64,000 bases of DNA from Parasegetibacter sp. NRK P23 (GTDB taxonomy: Bacteria > Bacteroidota > Bacteroidia > Chitinophagales > Chitinophagaceae), in contig NZ_JAMDLG010000001.1 in NCBI RefSeq assembly GCF_023721715.1, positions 2,767,784-2,831,783 on the forward strand, read 5' to 3'. Below, piece by piece: positions 1 to 7,583 of the stretch (within the stretch, counting starts at the first letter, position 1; every line of letters starts with the position of its first letter). Below the pieces are notes generated by a model. The model did no database searches, was not told the DNA's origin, and saw only the letters and a program-made list of their open reading frames with translations. A program made the position numbers and the translations under genes.

Positions 1-434
1 CAAGGACGCAAAGTGTTAATTAGATGGGAAAAGTTTCTATTGCGCAGGTGTTTTGCGAGATGAGAAAAATAGCTGAACTGTTGCTGTTTGGAGGATATTT
101 TTCCGCAACGGCCGACGCAACGTTAGCAGTTGATTTAATTTCCTGATCAAAATATATAGTAAGGGTGTGCCTTTTCGCAAGGCACACCCTTATATTTTAG
201 GTAATTCGGGGTGCAACAATCGCAACTATAAAACAAATACTGAGCAAGCCAGCGATTAATCAGTACTCGGTGTCGCCGCACCTGCGAGGTAAGAAGCAGT
301 GCGAGAAAACAATAACGAAACCATATATTCCTCCAACCTGTTAAAACACAAACAACGCTGCGAGGCACGAAGCAGTGCGTCCTTGCTCCCTTGCGCTGCG
401 CAGTGCGAAGCACAAAGCAGTTGCGTGAAAAAAA
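1..434. repeat. Mirrored dispersed repeat, copy A (cut by left window edge)
   Basis: This region has no gene. It holds the end of a left-hand module (GCAAGGACGCAAAG-like at 1-13, a TTTGGAGGATATTT linker near 90, CGCAACGGCCGACGCAACG near 105-125). A hairpin lies at 160-192. A reverse-oriented module follows, with TTGGAGGAATAT on the minus strand near 330, GCGTCCTTGC near 378, and GCACAAAGCAGTTGCGTGAA at about 409-428. The right end touches the stop codon of the oxidoreductase at 436. The 88-aa open frame at 147-413 is built from repeat sequence and is not a credible gene. Confidence 0.7.
160..192. terminator. Hairpin at centre of repeat copy A
   Basis: The arms TAAGGGTGTGCCTT and AAGGCACACCCTTA are perfect complements around a 5-nt TTCGC loop. 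A T-rich tract follows on the plus strand and an A/T-rich tract precedes it. It could terminate transcription from either side; on the minus strand it would follow the oxidoreductase at 436-1767. Confidence 0.65.
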
Positions 435-435
435 A

Positions 436-1767
436 CTAAACCTCCCTCGAAGCCATCGGTTTCAAACTCGTTAAAGACGCAATCTTCACCGGCATCCCCG
501 TATCAATTGAATTCCGCGCGGCAATCCCCACAAGAATAGACATCGCCCCATCCCTGCTTCCGGCAATCTGTTTCAAAGGATCATTCCCATCAGGTTTGAA
601 AAGCTGTTTGCGCAAACGCACATCTCCTCCCCCGTGCCCGGCCTCAGTATTGGAAACGCGGATGATTTCCCGTTTTCCGAAATTGCTGGTAACCTGTATT
701 TCATCAAACTTTTCAGCTTCCCAGGGTTGGCTTTCCTGAATCCAGGCATCAAGTTTTCCTTTGGTACCGTTAAAGGAGATGCGGTAACCTTCATAAGGAG
801 AATAAGTGGTGAGCGAATAACTCACCTGCACTTTGTTGGCATATCTGATCTGCACCGCCATCTTATCGAAGATGTCGATGTCTTCCCTCCAAACACAGCC
901 ATCGCGGTGGTAACCGTCATATTTTTCATTGTCCGCGTACAGTTTTACCAGGCGCGCGCTTTTGTTGATGTCCCAGTAAAACTTACATTCCGATTTGTGT
1001 GGGCAGGGTCTGCAATGTGTATGACGGAAAGCGTTGTTTTTACCATAATGCTCCAATGCACCATATGCATATACTTCTTCCGGCTCAGATTGGAGCCACC
1101 AGTTCAGCAGGTCAAAATGGTGGGTGGATTTGTGCACCAGCAACGAACCTCCGTTCTTGCGGAGCCGGTGCCAGCGACGGAAATAATCGGCACCATGGTG
1201 TACATCGAGGTACCAGTGGAAATCTACGGAAGTAATTTCTCCTATGGCTCCCTCGCGGAGCAGTTCATAAATTTTCTGTCGATGCGGCGAGAAGCGGTAG
1301 TTGAAAGTAACGTGTACCTTACGGCCAGTGCGCTTTTCAGCATCCAGGATCAGCTGGCATTTCTTTTCATCGATGGTCATCGGTTTTTCCGTGATGATAT
1401 CGGCACCGAGCTCCAGTCCGCGTACAATATGTTCATGGTGCACGCCATCCATACTGGTGACGATGAGTAATTCCGGTTTTGTTTCTTTCATCATCTTCTC
1501 AAAGTCCGTGAAAGTGGGACATTGCACACCAATCATCTTCCGGCCAGTTTCCACTCTTCCGGGATTGCTGTCGCACAAACCCACGAACTCCACGATATCA
1601 CCGAATTCTTCCACCACGGAAGAACCCCACATGCTGGTACCACGGTGACCTGTACCTACCATGGCGATCCGTTTTTTCGCGCCTGGAGCGGCCTGTAGAA
1701 TTTCGGGAACAAGAAGCGTACTTAAGCCGGCTGCACCGGTTTGGTGAAGAAAGTGTCTGCGGTTCAT
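436..1767 (-). CDS. Secreted Gfo/Idh/MocA-family oxidoreductase
   Basis: This is a predicted NAD(P)-dependent oxidoreductase acting on sugars or sugar derivatives outside the cytoplasm. The N-terminus carries a Tat-like signal (NRRHFLHQTG, then a hydrophobic stretch to about residue 27). The Rossmann motif VGTGHRGTSMWG is at about 37-48, and the family EKP motif is at 127-129 (ITEKPMT). An unusual Cys/His-rich patch, HCRPCPHKSEC, is at about 251-261 and could bind a metal. The length of 443 aa is normal for the secreted Bacteroidota branch. The substrate cannot be told from sequence. The gene is a single transcription unit; upstream lies a possible -7 box, and downstream the repeat element and hairpin. 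Confidence 0.85.
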   Translation of the reverse strand: MNRRHFLHQTGAAGLSTLLVPEILQAAPGAKKRIAMVGTGHRGTSMWGSSVVEEFGDIVEFVGLCDSNPGRVETGRKMIGVQCPTFTDFEKMMKETKPELLIVTSMDGVHHEHIVRGLELGADIITEKPMTIDEKKCQLILDAEKRTGRKVHVTFNYRFSPHRQKIYELLREGAIGEITSVDFHWYLDVHHGADYFRRWHRLRKNGGSLLVHKSTHHFDLLNWWLQSEPEEVYAYGALEHYGKNNAFRHTHCRPCPHKSECKFYWDINKSARLVKLYADNEKYDGYHRDGCVWREDIDIFDKMAVQIRYANKVQVSYSLTTYSPYEGYRISFNGTKGKLDAWIQESQPWEAEKFDEIQVTSNFGKREIIRVSNTEAGHGGGDVRLRKQLFKPDGNDPLKQIAGSRDGAMSILVGIAARNSIDTGMPVKIASLTSLKPMASREV

Positions 1768-1840
1768 AATGGCAACAATTTATTCGATAAGATAGCCATT
1801 AATGAAATACCAGTTTCGTGCGCAGCACGGAAAATTTACG

Positions 1841-1848
1841 CAAACGTA
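1841..1848 (-). promoter_or_regulatory. Possible -7 promoter box for the oxidoreductase
   Basis: On the minus strand this reads TACGTTTG, a perfect match to the Bacteroidota -7 consensus TAnnTTTG. It lies about 74 bp before the start codon at 1767. I see no clear -33 element. Confidence 0.35.
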
Positions 1849-1856
1849 GCCGGAAC

Positions 1857-2789
1857 CTAATATCCTTTCCGGAGTTGAACCCTGTCTTCCGGATCCTGCC
1901 CACTTTCGAAAGAAGAAAAATTCTTCAGGAAATACCGCACAAATCCTTCTTCCTCCCGCTCCTGTCCTCCGCCGGTGTGCTGGGTCAGGATCACGTTGTT
2001 CATTTCCCAGAAAGGACTACCCTCCGGCAGCGGTTCCTGTTCCGTAACATCCAACACCGCTCCTGCTAGTCTGCCATCGCGGAGCGCATCCAGCAAAGCG
2101 GCTTCGTCAGTAGTATTGCCACGGCCCACATTCGCATATACGGCACCGGGTTTCATGGCACGGATAAAGCTTTCTGAAACATATTTATCCGCTGAACCGG
2201 GCAAAGTATTGATAATAATATCAATCACGGGAAGAATTTCAAATACGGCTTTTTCAGCCACAATATCAGCGACGGGATTACTTCTGGCAGCCATAAGTAC
2301 TTCGGCCCCAAAGCCCAGCAACTGCTGTTTCACCAATAAACCAATATTACCAGCTCCCAGCACAAGCACACGGCTATTACCCAGCAACTTTAAATCAGGC
2401 CTTATCATTTTTGATTTCCAGTTCCTGGATTGCTGCAACCGCGTAAGTTCGTGTATGCCTCTTAAAAAAGCCAGCACGCCGCCCACAATTGTTTCGGCAC
2501 AGGGGCGCGCAAAGAAATCACCCATATTGCAAACCACCGCGTTTAATTCAAGTGTATCGTATTGATTGAATCCGGCAGAACTCAGTTGCCAGAAACGCAG
2601 TGCCGGCAAGGGGCGGGAGAACCACTCCACCGGCGGATTCCCTAAGAGCGCATCAGCATCCTGGAAGGCATCCAGCGCTTGTTCATAGGAAAGTTCTTTC
2701 GCGAAAGAAACAGCATGTTCCTCGGGGAGTTGTTGTAATAGCAACGCTTTTGCTGAAGCGGTAAGCTCAGGGTAAACAAATAGTTTCAT
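1857..2789 (-). CDS. D-isomer-specific 2-hydroxyacid dehydrogenase
   Basis: This is a cytosolic NAD(P)-dependent 2-hydroxyacid dehydrogenase, substrate unknown. The cofactor-binding motif LGAGNIG is near residue 140. The catalytic triad is recognisable: Arg in NVGRGNTTDEAAL, Glu in VTEQEPLPEGSPFW and His in LTQHTGGG. The open frame extends upstream to 2984, but those 65 codons are repeat sequence. I therefore start at the ATG encoding MKLFVYPEL, which gives 310 aa, close to the family size. A -7-like box lies just upstream of this start. The C-terminus after the catalytic His is ordinary. Confidence 0.85.
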   Translation of the reverse strand: MKLFVYPELTASAKALLLQQLPEEHAVSFAKELSYEQALDAFQDADALLGNPPVEWFSRPLPALRFWQLSSAGFNQYDTLELNAVVCNMGDFFARPCAETIVGGVLAFLRGIHELTRLQQSRNWKSKMIRPDLKLLGNSRVLVLGAGNIGLLVKQQLLGFGAEVLMAARSNPVADIVAEKAVFEILPVIDIIINTLPGSADKYVSESFIRAMKPGAVYANVGRGNTTDEAALLDALRDGRLAGAVLDVTEQEPLPEGSPFWEMNNVILTQHTGGGQEREEEGFVRYFLKNFSSFESGQDPEDRVQLRKGY

Positions 2790-2802
2790 GGAAGCATTTT
2801 GG

Positions 2803-2810
2803 TAAATGTA
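2803..2810 (-). promoter_or_regulatory. Possible -7 promoter box for the 2-hydroxyacid dehydrogenase
   Basis: On the minus strand this reads TACATTTA, one mismatch from TAnnTTTG, 13 bp before the chosen start codon. It supports the shorter start at 2789. Repeat copy B begins immediately upstream. Confidence 0.35.
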
Positions 2811-2823
2811 CGGCTTTAGGGGA

Positions 2824-2902
2824 GGTTTCACGCAATTGCTTTGTGCTACGCACTTCGCAACGCACTGCTTCGTACCTCGCAGGAGCAAGGACGCGAAGAG
2901 CG
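2824..2902 (+). repeat. Dispersed repeat, copy B (single proximal half-module)
   Basis: The copy starts with TTTCACGCAATTGCTTTGTG, continues with CACTTCGCAACGCACTGC, and ends with GGAGCAAGGACGCGAAGAG. Only the first half of the module is present: the linker and the TCTCGCAACGACG part are missing. The copy lies between the start of the 2-hydroxyacid dehydrogenase and the end of the beta-barrel gene. It falsely extends the dehydrogenase reading frame. Confidence 0.75.
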
Positions 2903-2991
2903 GTTCAGGCGCTGCTCGTAATGAAAGAATTTCCATATCGATGCAGTAGTGCTGCACATAAAATATTTGGTTGTTGGGCAGCAAAAAAAGA

Positions 2992-3019
2992 AACGGCGCG
3001 TCATTGTTGAGGCGCCGTT
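2992..3019 (-). terminator. Intrinsic terminator after the beta-barrel gene
   Basis: Arms AACGGCGC and GCGCCGTT surround a 12-nt loop. On the minus strand a run of seven T residues (A at 2983-2989) follows. It lies 28 bp beyond the stop codon at 3047. Confidence 0.75.
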
Positions 3020-3046
3020 CTGTGGTATATAGAAAATAATGGGTGC

Positions 3047-3709
3047 TTACTTATCGGGAACCACTGTTCCAAGCGGGAAAGTAACGCCAACGTTCACACC
3101 GATATTGCGTGTAGCGTTAAATGAGTTGGGTGTTTCGGACATATCCACCAATCCATTCTGGTAGTTAAGGTCCACGTTAAGCCAGGTATTTTTTTTGAGG
3201 CGATAGTTTAATCCGGCTCCGGCAACAAATCCAAAATCAAAACTTTTTAATACATCTTTGGTATCTCCTTCAATGGTGTTTGTTGTGCTGCCCGAAGTAT
3301 TCTCCAGTTTCGTTTTACCACCGAGCAGGAAACCCAGTGACGGGCCTGCATACAACTTAGGACGCACCCTGTCGCCGTATTCTCCGAAGAAATAGTAGGC
3401 TTTGAAAGGCACACGCAAAAAAGTAGCGTTCATTTTGTATTCGGAAGAAGCGTTGCCGTTTTCCGTTTTCGTGCGTACGCCTTCCAGGAAAGAAGCCCGG
3501 ATATCTGCGCCTACGCCCCAGTGGGAAACAAAGCTATACACCAGGGTTCCGCCCACGTTCACGGAAGGTTTGAACTTCACGTTTTCAAATCCGGTCATCC
3601 AGGAATGACCAACGCCGATGGTTGGGCCAAATGATAAATTCTGTGCTGAAACACCTTGCATTGTGGCGGCCAAAACCAGGCAGGCCAATAACATCTTTTT
3701 CATCTTCAA
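3047..3709 (-). CDS. Outer-membrane beta-barrel protein (PorT/OmpX-like fold)
   Basis: This is a 220-aa predicted outer-membrane barrel. The N-terminus is a clear signal peptide (MKMKKMLLACLVLAATM, cleavage after VSA). Alternating hydrophobic strands follow (for example FGPTIGVGHSW, VGADIRASF, FRVPFKAYYF, FVAGAGLNYRL and a final GVNVGVTFPLG), matching the Bacteroidota outer membrane protein beta-barrel domain. The function of such proteins is generally unknown. A terminator follows at 2992-3019, so the gene is probably monocistronic. Confidence 0.8.
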   Translation of the reverse strand: MKMKKMLLACLVLAATMQGVSAQNLSFGPTIGVGHSWMTGFENVKFKPSVNVGGTLVYSFVSHWGVGADIRASFLEGVRTKTENGNASSEYKMNATFLRVPFKAYYFFGEYGDRVRPKLYAGPSLGFLLGGKTKLENTSGSTTNTIEGDTKDVLKSFDFGFVAGAGLNYRLKKNTWLNVDLNYQNGLVDMSETPNSFNATRNIGVNVGVTFPLGTVVPDK

Positions 3710-3795
3710 TTCATTTTAAGGTTACTGAAAACCAGCGAGTAGTCTTCGAAATTAATTTCCGTCTCAGGTTTTTAAAAAACCGTGCCAACTTCCTT

Positions 3796-3826
3796 TTTCA
3801 TTTCCACACGGGGATGCTTACATTTG
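3796..3826 (+). promoter_or_regulatory. Promoter of the small acidic protein gene
   Basis: The -7 box TACATTTG at 3819-3826 is a perfect TAnnTTTG match. TTTC at 3796-3799 lies 19 bp upstream as a 3-of-4 match to the -33 TTTG. The start codon follows 16 bp after the -7 box. Confidence 0.55.
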
Positions 3827-3841
3827 TAAAAACGATGTAAC

Positions 3842-4180
3842 ATGACGAACTTCTTGTACTGCCATGACCCACTCGATGAGAATGTAGGAGAATACCTGCT
3901 GCATATACAAGACCCTAATGCACTGATCAAAGTAATTGCGCTGGAAGAAGAAGCGCCGGTAGAAAGCGATGAATTCGTTTCGAAGATTTATGAATTCGCT
4001 TTTGATGAAGATGAAGTGGAAGAATACCAGCTCATCTTTACACCCATCGGTTCCAGGAGCCAGTTGGTTCCCGCGTCTACCGAAGATGAAAAACTCGCCG
4101 TGCTGGATGCCGCCTGGGAATACTGGGTTGGCATTATGGAACAGGAAGGTGAAGAGTATGATGAGGATATTTCTTTTTAA
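3842..4180 (+). CDS. Small acidic protein of unknown function
   Basis: I do not recognise this 112-aa protein. It is rich in Asp and Glu, has no signal peptide or membrane segment, and reads like a folded cytosolic protein (ALIKVIALEEEAPVESDEF, then IYEFAFDEDEVEEYQLIF). The ATG lies just downstream of a good promoter. A repeat module begins 2 bp after the stop codon, and a strong bidirectional terminator follows at 4319-4360. It has no operon partner. Confidence 0.7.
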   Translation: MTNFLYCHDPLDENVGEYLLHIQDPNALIKVIALEEEAPVESDEFVSKIYEFAFDEDEVEEYQLIFTPIGSRSQLVPASTEDEKLAVLDAAWEYWVGIMEQEGEEYDEDISF

Positions 4181-4182
4181 GA

Positions 4183-4240
4183 TTTTCACGCAACTGCTTT
4201 GTGCAGTGCAAAGAAGCTAAGACGCGAAGGTGCGCCGGTT
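4183..4240 (+). repeat. Dispersed repeat, copy C (short half-module)
   Basis: TTTTCACGCAACTGCTTTGT begins 2 bp after the stop codon of the preceding gene. A degraded GAAGCTAAGACGCGAAGG part follows. The linker and distal part are absent. Confidence 0.7.
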
Positions 4241-4318
4241 GCTGCATCGCACATATCGAATGCGAAGATTTGTTGATACGGAATGATGTTGCGGAGCACC
4301 TTAGTGAAGTTCATTTAA

Positions 4319-4360
4319 AAAAAGGAGAGGGAGTATAAGTTGATACAATCTCTCCTTTTT
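4319..4360. terminator. Bidirectional terminator between the acidic protein gene and arsB
   Basis: Perfect 11-bp arms (AAAAAGGAGAG at 4319-4329, CTCTCCTTTTT at 4350-4360) are extended by an inner GTAT/ATAC pair. T-runs flank both strands, so it can end the plus-strand gene and the minus-strand ars operon. The rest of the gap, 4361-4547, is AT-rich. Apart from a weak inverted repeat (CTTAATC...GATTAAG, 4491-4523) I see nothing in it. Confidence 0.8.
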
Positions 4361-4547
4361 CCGTTCCAGCTTTCAGTAACGAATTTAGTTTGCTTTTCAG
4401 AAATCAATGATTGATCATAAAAAGTAAACGCTTATTGAATGAATGAAAGCGAATTTGAAAAACGCTCATATACAATCTTAGAATACATATCTTAATCATT
4501 TAAATCAGGTATAAACGATTAAGAAAAGTTCCTGGGCCATCATGAAA

Positions 4548-5615
4548 TCAACTGCGATAGCATTTCTTTCTCAACCAGAAGGCTACATTTACCAATGCGA
4601 TCAAAGCAGGCACTTCCACGAGCGGGCCTATCACTCCGGCGAAAGCCTGCCCGGAATTGATTCCGAATACACCGATGGCCACCGCGATCGCCAATTCGAA
4701 ATTATTACCGGCAGCCGTAAAGGAGATGGCGGCATTCTGTCCATAATCAGCACCAAGCCTTTTGCCAAGCAGAAAACTCACAAGGAACATAATGGCAAAA
4801 TAAATGACCAGCGGCACAGCAATTCGGAATACATCCAAAGGAATCTGAATGATAAGCGCTCCCTTCAGACTGAACATGACCACGATGGTGAAAAGAAGCG
4901 CCACTAATGTGATGGGGGAGACCATGGGAATAAACCTGTTCTTATACCATTCCTCCCCTTTCCATTTCAGTAGAGAATAACGGGTAACAATTCCTGCCAG
5001 GAAAGGAATACCGAGGTATATACCCACGCTCTCCGCGATTTCTTTCATCGTGATTTGCACATCGATCCCTGTATAACCAAGTAAAGGTGGTAAAACGGTT
5101 ATAAATACATACGCGTAAACACTGTAAAGCAATACCTGGAAAATGCTGTTCAGCGCCACCAGTCCTGCGGCGTATTCGCGGTTACCATCAGCGAGTTCGT
5201 TCCATACGATCACCATCGCGATACAGCGCGCAAGTCCGATCAGGATAAGTCCCACCATGTACTCCGGATAATCGTGGAGAAACAGGATGGAAAGCACGAA
5301 CATCAGTATCGGACCAATTACCCAGTTGAGTAAAAGTGAAGCGCCTAATACTTTGGTATTGCGAAAGACTTTACCAATCTGTTCATACCGAACTTTGGCC
5401 AATGGCGGGAACATCATCAGGATCAGCCCGATAGCGAGGGGAATATTCGTGGTTCCCGAAGATGCAGCCTGAATCATTTCCGGGACTTCCGGCCACCAAT
5501 TGCCCAATGCGACCCCTGCGGCCATGGCCAGGAATATCCAGAGCGTAAGGTAACGGTCAAGAAAAGAAAGGCGCCTGCGTTCGTGCGCGGGCGCACAGGT
5601 GGAAGTTGCAGCCAT
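4548..5615 (-). CDS. arsB: ACR3-family arsenite efflux transporter
   Basis: This inner-membrane permease exports arsenite. The 355 aa contain about ten hydrophobic segments. The ACR3 family's essential Cys is in [19 protein letters not shown], and the conserved Glu is in [15 protein letters not shown]; both are intact. Its ATG overlaps the arsC stop codon (ATGA), so the two are probably translationally coupled. It is the last gene of arsR-arsM-arsC-arsB and ends about 190 bp before the shared terminator at 4319-4360. The family differs from E. coli ArsB, although the symbol arsB is often used. Confidence 0.95.
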   Translation of the reverse strand: MAATSTCAPAHERRRLSFLDRYLTLWIFLAMAAGVALGNWWPEVPEMIQAASSGTTNIPLAIGLILMMFPPLAKVRYEQIGKVFRNTKVLGASLLLNWVIGPILMFVLSILFLHDYPEYMVGLILIGLARCIAMVIVWNELADGNREYAAGLVALNSIFQVLLYSVYAYVFITVLPPLLGYTGIDVQITMKEIAESVGIYLGIPFLAGIVTRYSLLKWKGEEWYKNRFIPMVSPITLVALLFTIVVMFSLKGALIIQIPLDVFRIAVPLVIYFAIMFLVSFLLGKRLGADYGQNAAISFTAAGNNFELAIAVAIGVFGINSGQAFAGVIGPLVEVPALIALVNVAFWLRKKCYRS

Positions 5616-6031
5616 CAGTTCAGGTTTTGCTCAATAAAATCTTTACTGTACGTTTTGATCATTGCTCTTACCGCACGAAACTGCGCCATGATTTCTTCTT
5701 CCGTGCCCGTGGCTTTGGCCGGATCGGGGAAATTGTAATGAAACTTCTGCGCGGAAGAAGGAAAGTAAGGACAACGTTCACGTGCGTTATCGCACACGGT
5801 TATCACGAAATCGAAATCCATTTCGCGGTATTCCTCCATATTATTAGACGTATGTCCGGAGATATCGATCCCATCTTCCTTCATCGTGGCGATGGCACGT
5901 GAATTCACGCCATGTGTTTCCACGCCGGCGCTGTAAACTTCAGCCCTTCCATTCGCAAAATAACGGAGATACCCTTCGGCGATCTGGCTCCGGCAACTGT
6001 TACCGGTACACAATACTAAAATCCTTTTCAT
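5615..6031 (-). CDS. arsC: Arsenate reductase, thioredoxin-coupled (LMW phosphatase type)
   Basis: It reduces arsenate to arsenite in the cytosol, feeding ArsB export and ArsM methylation. The phosphatase-like P-loop is [14 protein letters not shown] (C-x5-R). The redox Cys pair of the S. aureus pI258 type is present in [13 protein letters not shown] motif (FPDPAKATG) follows, as in the family. The 138-aa length is normal. The gene starts 14 bp after arsM and overlaps the arsB start. Confidence 0.95.
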   Translation of the reverse strand: MKRILVLCTGNSCRSQIAEGYLRYFANGRAEVYSAGVETHGVNSRAIATMKEDGIDISGHTSNNMEEYREMDFDFVITVCDNARERCPYFPSSAQKFHYNFPDPAKATGTEEEIMAQFRAVRAMIKTYSKDFIEQNLN

Positions 6032-6045
6032 GTTTTGTTGGTTTA

Positions 6046-6885
6046 TTAATTACAGCAGCCGGGTGCGCAACATGGTGCTTCGGCGGGCTTTTGTGCGTAA
6101 ACAGTGATACTGAAAATACCGGTTTGGGAATTTTTGAAAGTATGAAGTTGTTCCGGCGTGAGGTAACCAGAAAGAATATCATCAGGAATGGTGATCTTTT
6201 TTTCTTTCTGAATTTTGATACCGGTGAAACCATTGTTCTCTATCAACTGCAAATATTCAGACTTCTGAATAGCACCGGAAACACATCCCGCATACATTTC
6301 AGCAGCTTCCCGGATTTCAGCGGGCAATGCTCCTTCCAACACGATATCGGAAATGCTAAAATGACCGCCAGCTTTCAGTACACGAAAAACTTCCTTGAAA
6401 ACACCATCCTTATTGGGTACAAGGTTCAGCACGCAGTTGCTCACCACCACGTCAGCTACATTTGAAGTAACCGGCATGTTTTCAATATCGCCCTGACGGA
6501 ATTCCACATTATTGAAGCCGCGGGTTTCCGCGTTTGCTCTTGCGCGTTCTATCATGGCAGGCGTAAAATCGATACCAATTACTTTACCGTTCTCTCCTGT
6601 TTCATGCCGGGCAACGAAGCAATCGTTGCCTGCACCGCTCCCCAGGTCGATCACGGTATCCCCGGGTTTGATTCCCGCAAACTGTGTTGGGAGTCCGCAA
6701 CCTAACCCAAGATCCGCATCTGGATGATACCCTTCAATAGCAGCATAATCGTCGCTCATAATATTGTATACTTCGGTGGAGCAGCCGCCGGCACCGCAGC
6801 AGGAAGCCGCATTGGTGTCTTTATCCTGTGCGGCGATCTCGGTATATTTTTGCCGCACCATTTCTTTGGTAGTGTCGTGTGACAT
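6046..6885 (-). CDS. arsM: Arsenite S-adenosylmethionine methyltransferase
   Basis: It methylates As(III) using SAM. The SAM-binding motif DLGSGAGNDCF is at about 80-90 and GIDFTPAMIERA at about 104-115. Cysteines at about 63 (LGCGLPT), 151 (SNCVLN) and 201 (YAGCVSGA) match the arsenic-handling cysteines of characterised ArsM enzymes. Further Cys-rich patches lie at both ends (SCCGAGGC near 29-35; the tail PCCAPGCCN), as is common in bacterial ArsM. It is the second gene of the operon; an ArsR-type palindrome sits in the short gap to arsR. Confidence 0.93.
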   Translation of the reverse strand: MSHDTTKEMVRQKYTEIAAQDKDTNAASCCGAGGCSTEVYNIMSDDYAAIEGYHPDADLGLGCGLPTQFAGIKPGDTVIDLGSGAGNDCFVARHETGENGKVIGIDFTPAMIERARANAETRGFNNVEFRQGDIENMPVTSNVADVVVSNCVLNLVPNKDGVFKEVFRVLKAGGHFSISDIVLEGALPAEIREAAEMYAGCVSGAIQKSEYLQLIENNGFTGIKIQKEKKITIPDDILSGYLTPEQLHTFKNSQTGIFSITVYAQKPAEAPCCAPGCCN

Positions 6886-6902
6886 GGTTTTTGTTTTATT
6901 GT

Positions 6903-6924
6903 ATTATTGCAATATTGCGATAAT
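6903..6924. promoter_or_regulatory. ArsR-type operator 2, between arsR and arsM
   Basis: This is a 22-bp near-perfect palindrome with only one mismatched pair, centred on ATTGCAATATTGCGAT (6906-6921). It shares the core GCAATATT with the palindrome in front of arsR. Lying 18 bp before the arsM start, it suggests that arsM-arsC-arsB can be controlled separately from arsR. Confidence 0.65.
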
Positions 6925-6939
6925 TAGAATTAAAAAAAA

Positions 6940-7269
6940 TCAGCAGCAATTGCCGTTCAGTGTTACATCAGCAAAGAAACTGCTAAACAGTTCCCGGTAT
7001 TCGTTCCATACTTTGGGGTTGATGCAATAGCAAACGCTTACGCCTTCAATTGTTCCCTGGATCAGCCCCGCGTTTTTCAGTTCTTTGAGGTGCTGGGAAG
7101 TTGTGGCTTGTGCGAGTCCGAGTTCATCCACCAGATCACCGCAAACGCAGGCATTTTTTCTCACGAGGTACTGGAGGATAGCGATACGTGCGGGATGCCC
7201 CAGGGCCTTGGCCATGGAGGCGATTTCATTTTGCTTTTTGGTGAAGAGATCTGTTTTCGTAATTCCCAT
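6940..7269 (-). CDS. arsR: ArsR-family metalloregulator
   Basis: This is an arsenite-responsive winged-helix repressor of 109 aa. The recognition helix lies in [19 protein letters not shown]. Candidate As(III) ligands are C41 and C43 (ACVCGDLV), with further cysteines in SVCYCINP and the C-terminal NGNCC. It leads the ars operon. A palindromic operator directly abuts its start codon, which implies autorepression. Confidence 0.93.
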   Translation of the reverse strand: MGITKTDLFTKKQNEIASMAKALGHPARIAILQYLVRKNACVCGDLVDELGLAQATTSQHLKELKNAGLIQGTIEGVSVCYCINPKVWNEYRELFSSFFADVTLNGNCC

Positions 7270-7285
7270 ATCGCAATATTACGAT
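7270..7285. promoter_or_regulatory. ArsR-type operator 1, abutting the arsR start codon
   Basis: ATCGCAATATTACGAT is palindromic with one mismatched pair and matches operator 2 closely. It ends directly at the arsR ATG, where bound repressor would block initiation. Confidence 0.65.
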
Positions 7286-7309
7286 GAATTTTAAATAAGA
7301 GAGAATTTT

Positions 7310-7390
7310 TTTTACCCGTTTTACCCGTTTTACCCGTTTTACCCGTTTTACCCGTTTTACCCGTTTTACCCGTTTTACCCGTTTTACCCG
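7310..7390. repeat. Nine perfect tandem copies of TTTTACCCG
   Basis: Nine identical 9-bp units run end to end in the divergent gap between arsR (minus) and the TetR gene (plus), beginning about 40 bp upstream of arsR. A run of T precedes them and TTTCGCG follows. The unit length is a multiple of three, so a minus-strand frame reads GKT repeated, but no real gene contains it. Such arrays can change copy number and alter promoter spacing. The remainder of the gap, 7391-7569, is AT-rich and contains two CATTCTATA repeats. Confidence 0.9.
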
Positions 7391-7569
7391 TTTCGCGACT
7401 AACGCCGCGCAACAGGTAAAACTGCCACCTGCACGGTTACCATCAACCCAATTTCATTCAAAGGTTCCATAAAGTAGTTGAAGAGATCATTCTATAGAGC
7501 TAAATCAACCTCATTCTATAACCGTTCATCCAAATAAATAAATAGTTCAAGTTTTTAAACTAGTTTTAC

Positions 7570-7583
7570 TGAGTGATTACTCA
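7570..7583. promoter_or_regulatory. Putative TetR-family operator overlapping the start codon
   Basis: TGAGT-GATT-ACTCA is a perfect inverted repeat, of the form often bound by TetR/AcrR regulators. The GTG start codon of the regulator lies inside it at 7573, so binding would repress its own operon. Confidence 0.5.

Noticed and set aside
147-413. 88-codon minus-strand open frame
   Set aside because: It is built from repeat copy A and the terminator hairpin, with no family resemblance.
634-1470. 278-codon plus-strand frame inside the first oxidoreductase gene
   Set aside because: Entirely antisense to a complete gene and without recognisable motifs.
1857-2984. 65-codon N-terminal extension of the 2-hydroxyacid dehydrogenase
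   Set aside because: The extension is translated repeat copy B. The family N-terminus begins at the ATG at 2789, which has its own -7-like box.
7161-7412. Minus-strand frame encoding a Gly-Lys-Thr tandem repeat protein
   Set aside because: The frame is a by-product of the 9-bp tandem repeat and runs out of frame into arsR.
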